DNA from: Halomicrobium sp. LC1Hm
GTDB lineage: Archaea > Halobacteriota > Halobacteria > Halobacteriales > Haloarculaceae
Assembly (NCBI RefSeq): GCF_009617995.1
Contig: NZ_CP044129.1
Span: 124,001 to 188,000, forward strand
Direction of reading: 5' to 3'
DNA length: 64,000 bases
In this document: one piece after another, positions 62,775 to 64,000 of the stretch
Numbering within the stretch: the stretch's first letter is position 1
Layout: every line of letters starts with the position of its first letter
Position numbers and translations under genes: made by a program
Notes under the pieces: model-generated
Databases searched by the model: none
What the model was told of the DNA's origin: nothing
Seen by the model: the letters and a program-made list of their open reading frames with translations, nothing else

Positions 62775-63962
62775 ATGCGACGATTCCGTATCGGCAGTGC
62801 CTTCGGCATTCCGATCCAGTTGGACCTGACCTTCCTGCTGGTGTTGCCACTGTTCGCGTGGATCATCGGCTCGCAGGTCGAGCCGACCGTCGAGTTGCTC
62901 AATCAGTTCGGTGGGAATCTCGACCCGGCAGTCCTCACCACCGATCTCCTGCCGTGGCTGCTGGGCATCGCTGCCGCGATCGGCCTGTTTACCGGCGTCG
63001 TCCTCCACGAGCTGGGCCACTCACTCGTGGCGATCCGCTACGGCTACCCGATCGAGTCGATCACGCTGTGGCTGTTCGGCGGCATCGCACAGTTAGACGA
63101 GATGCCCGAAGACTGGCGACAGGAGTTTCTCATCGCGCTGGCCGGCCCCGTCGTCAGCGTCCTCGTCGGGATCGTCTCGCTGGTCGGGTTCGTGCTGGTC
63201 CCCAGCGGGACGACGGCGTTCGCTGCCGTCCGCTTCGTCCTTGGCTACCTCGCGCTGATGAACGTCGCGCTGGCCGTCTTCAACATGCTACCGGGGTTCC
63301 CGATGGACGGCGGCCGCATCCTCCGGGCGCTGCTGGCCAGGACGAACCCCTACGCGCGCGCCACGGAGATCGCGGCCGAGGTCGGGAAGGGCTTCGCGAT
63401 CCTGCTGGCGCTGTTCGGACTGTTCCCGCCGTTCAATCCGCTCTTGATCGGGCTGGCCTTCTTCATCTACATCGGCGCGGCCGGCGAGTCCCGCCAGACG
63501 GTCATGCGAGCGGCCTTCGAAGGCGTCACCGTCGCCGACGTGATGACGCCCGCCGACCGCGTGACCACCGTCGACCCCGACACGAAGGTCCGCGAGCTCA
63601 TCCGGACGATGTTCGAGGAGCGCCACACCGGCTACCCCGTCGAGCGCAACGGTGAGATCGTCGGCCTCGTCACGCTGGAAGACGCCCGCGCCGTGCGAGA
63701 GGTCGAACGGGACGCCTACACCGTCAGCGACATCATGACGACGGAGCTCATCGTCCTCTCGCCCGAGGAAGACGTGATGACCGCGCTCTCGGAGCTGGAG
63801 GGGAACAACGTCGGCCGCCTGATCGTCCTCGACGAAGCCGACGAGTTCCGCGGGCTGCTCACCCGCAGCGACATCATGACGGCACTGACGATCATCAAAG
63901 AGAATCCCGACTACAAGGCCGACGACGAAGGCGAAGCGACCGTCTTCGAGCCACAGGCGTGA
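62775..63962 (+). CDS. site-2 protease-type M50 metalloprotease with CBS domains
   Basis: 395 residues, about six membrane helices. HELGH motif at 78-82 (His78, Glu79, His82), the second zinc ligand Asp178 in NMLPGFPMDGGR, and a C-terminal pair of CBS domains (ADVMTPADRVTTVDPD and SDIMTTELIVLSPEEDVM). S2P enzymes cleave within the membrane; the CBS pair presumably senses adenine nucleotides. Substrate unknown. Confidence 0.93.
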   Translation: MRRFRIGSAFGIPIQLDLTFLLVLPLFAWIIGSQVEPTVELLNQFGGNLDPAVLTTDLLPWLLGIAAAIGLFTGVVLHELGHSLVAIRYGYPIESITLWLFGGIAQLDEMPEDWRQEFLIALAGPVVSVLVGIVSLVGFVLVPSGTTAFAAVRFVLGYLALMNVALAVFNMLPGFPMDGGRILRALLARTNPYARATEIAAEVGKGFAILLALFGLFPPFNPLLIGLAFFIYIGAAGESRQTVMRAAFEGVTVADVMTPADRVTTVDPDTKVRELIRTMFEERHTGYPVERNGEIVGLVTLEDARAVREVERDAYTVSDIMTTELIVLSPEEDVMTALSELEGNNVGRLIVLDEADEFRGLLTRSDIMTALTIIKENPDYKADDEGEATVFEPQA

Positions 63963-64000
63963 CGGCCGTTGGCCGGCCCAGCGAGCCCCGCCCGCCACCG

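Overview
This 64 kb window reads as chromosomal DNA of a halophilic archaeon (class Halobacteria, probably Haloarculaceae; the family is an inference). The support is GC-rich DNA, proteins dominated by Asp/Glu, archaeal promoters with a TATA box about 22-35 bases upstream of ATG/GTG (leaderless transcripts), halorhodopsin, an archaeal TFB, an intein-bearing MCM helicase, and many small protein families found only in haloarchaea. There is no rRNA, CRISPR array, transposase or phage module. One tRNA gene, tRNA-Pro(UGG), is present.

Layout. 1-2.8 kb: a truncated small gene and the metY-metX pair for methionine/homocysteine synthesis. 3-10.2 kb: a four-gene overlapping operon (transglutaminase-like membrane protein, small membrane protein, DUF58 protein, polytopic membrane protein) convergent with a MoxR AAA+ ATPase. 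10.4-13.5 kb: a small membrane protein, a secreted DUF4397 protein with a Thr/Glu repeat tail, and a class V aminotransferase. 13.6-16 kb: a two-TM chemoreceptor overlapping a seven-helix opsin-like protein in which the retinal lysine position is arginine. 16-28 kb: a beta-helix protein, bacterial-type NAD+ DNA ligase, an ABC exporter, small unknown proteins, an APC transporter/UspA pair and UvrC. 28-40 kb: an AT-rich pocket, DUF5784 and DUF5786 proteins, an epimerase-like pair, RNase Z, aldo-keto reductase, CPBP protease, hexapeptide acyltransferase, a RAD55/KaiC-like pair, a RecJ-like DHH protein and halorhodopsin. 40-46 kb: IleS, a wHTH/membrane pair, a Tat lipoprotein, YjbQ and HIT. 46.8-56.5 kb: a compact information-processing cluster (ParA-like protein with a broken P-loop, TFB, MinD, several coiled-coil or unknown proteins, MCM with a 523-residue intein). 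56.6-64 kb: an unknown membrane/coiled-coil protein beside tRNA-Pro, an SLC13 transporter, an SKI2-like helicase, a DUF5789 protein and a site-2 protease.

Non-coding structure. Five short (78-86 bp) near-palindromic elements are scattered through the window. Three of them (15927, 33432, 56621) are flanked by 3-bp direct repeats of the form TNA, and in each case one copy of that repeat is exactly the stop codon of the neighbouring gene, so insertion into the stop codon recreated it. The other two (10276, 27825) are copies of one 86-bp element in opposite orientation; one appears to supply a TATA box and the other a stop codon to adjacent small genes. Operator-like inverted repeats sit in front of the DUF5786 gene and the halorhodopsin gene.

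DUF numbers quoted for haloarchaeal families are from memory and should be treated as leads, not as search results.
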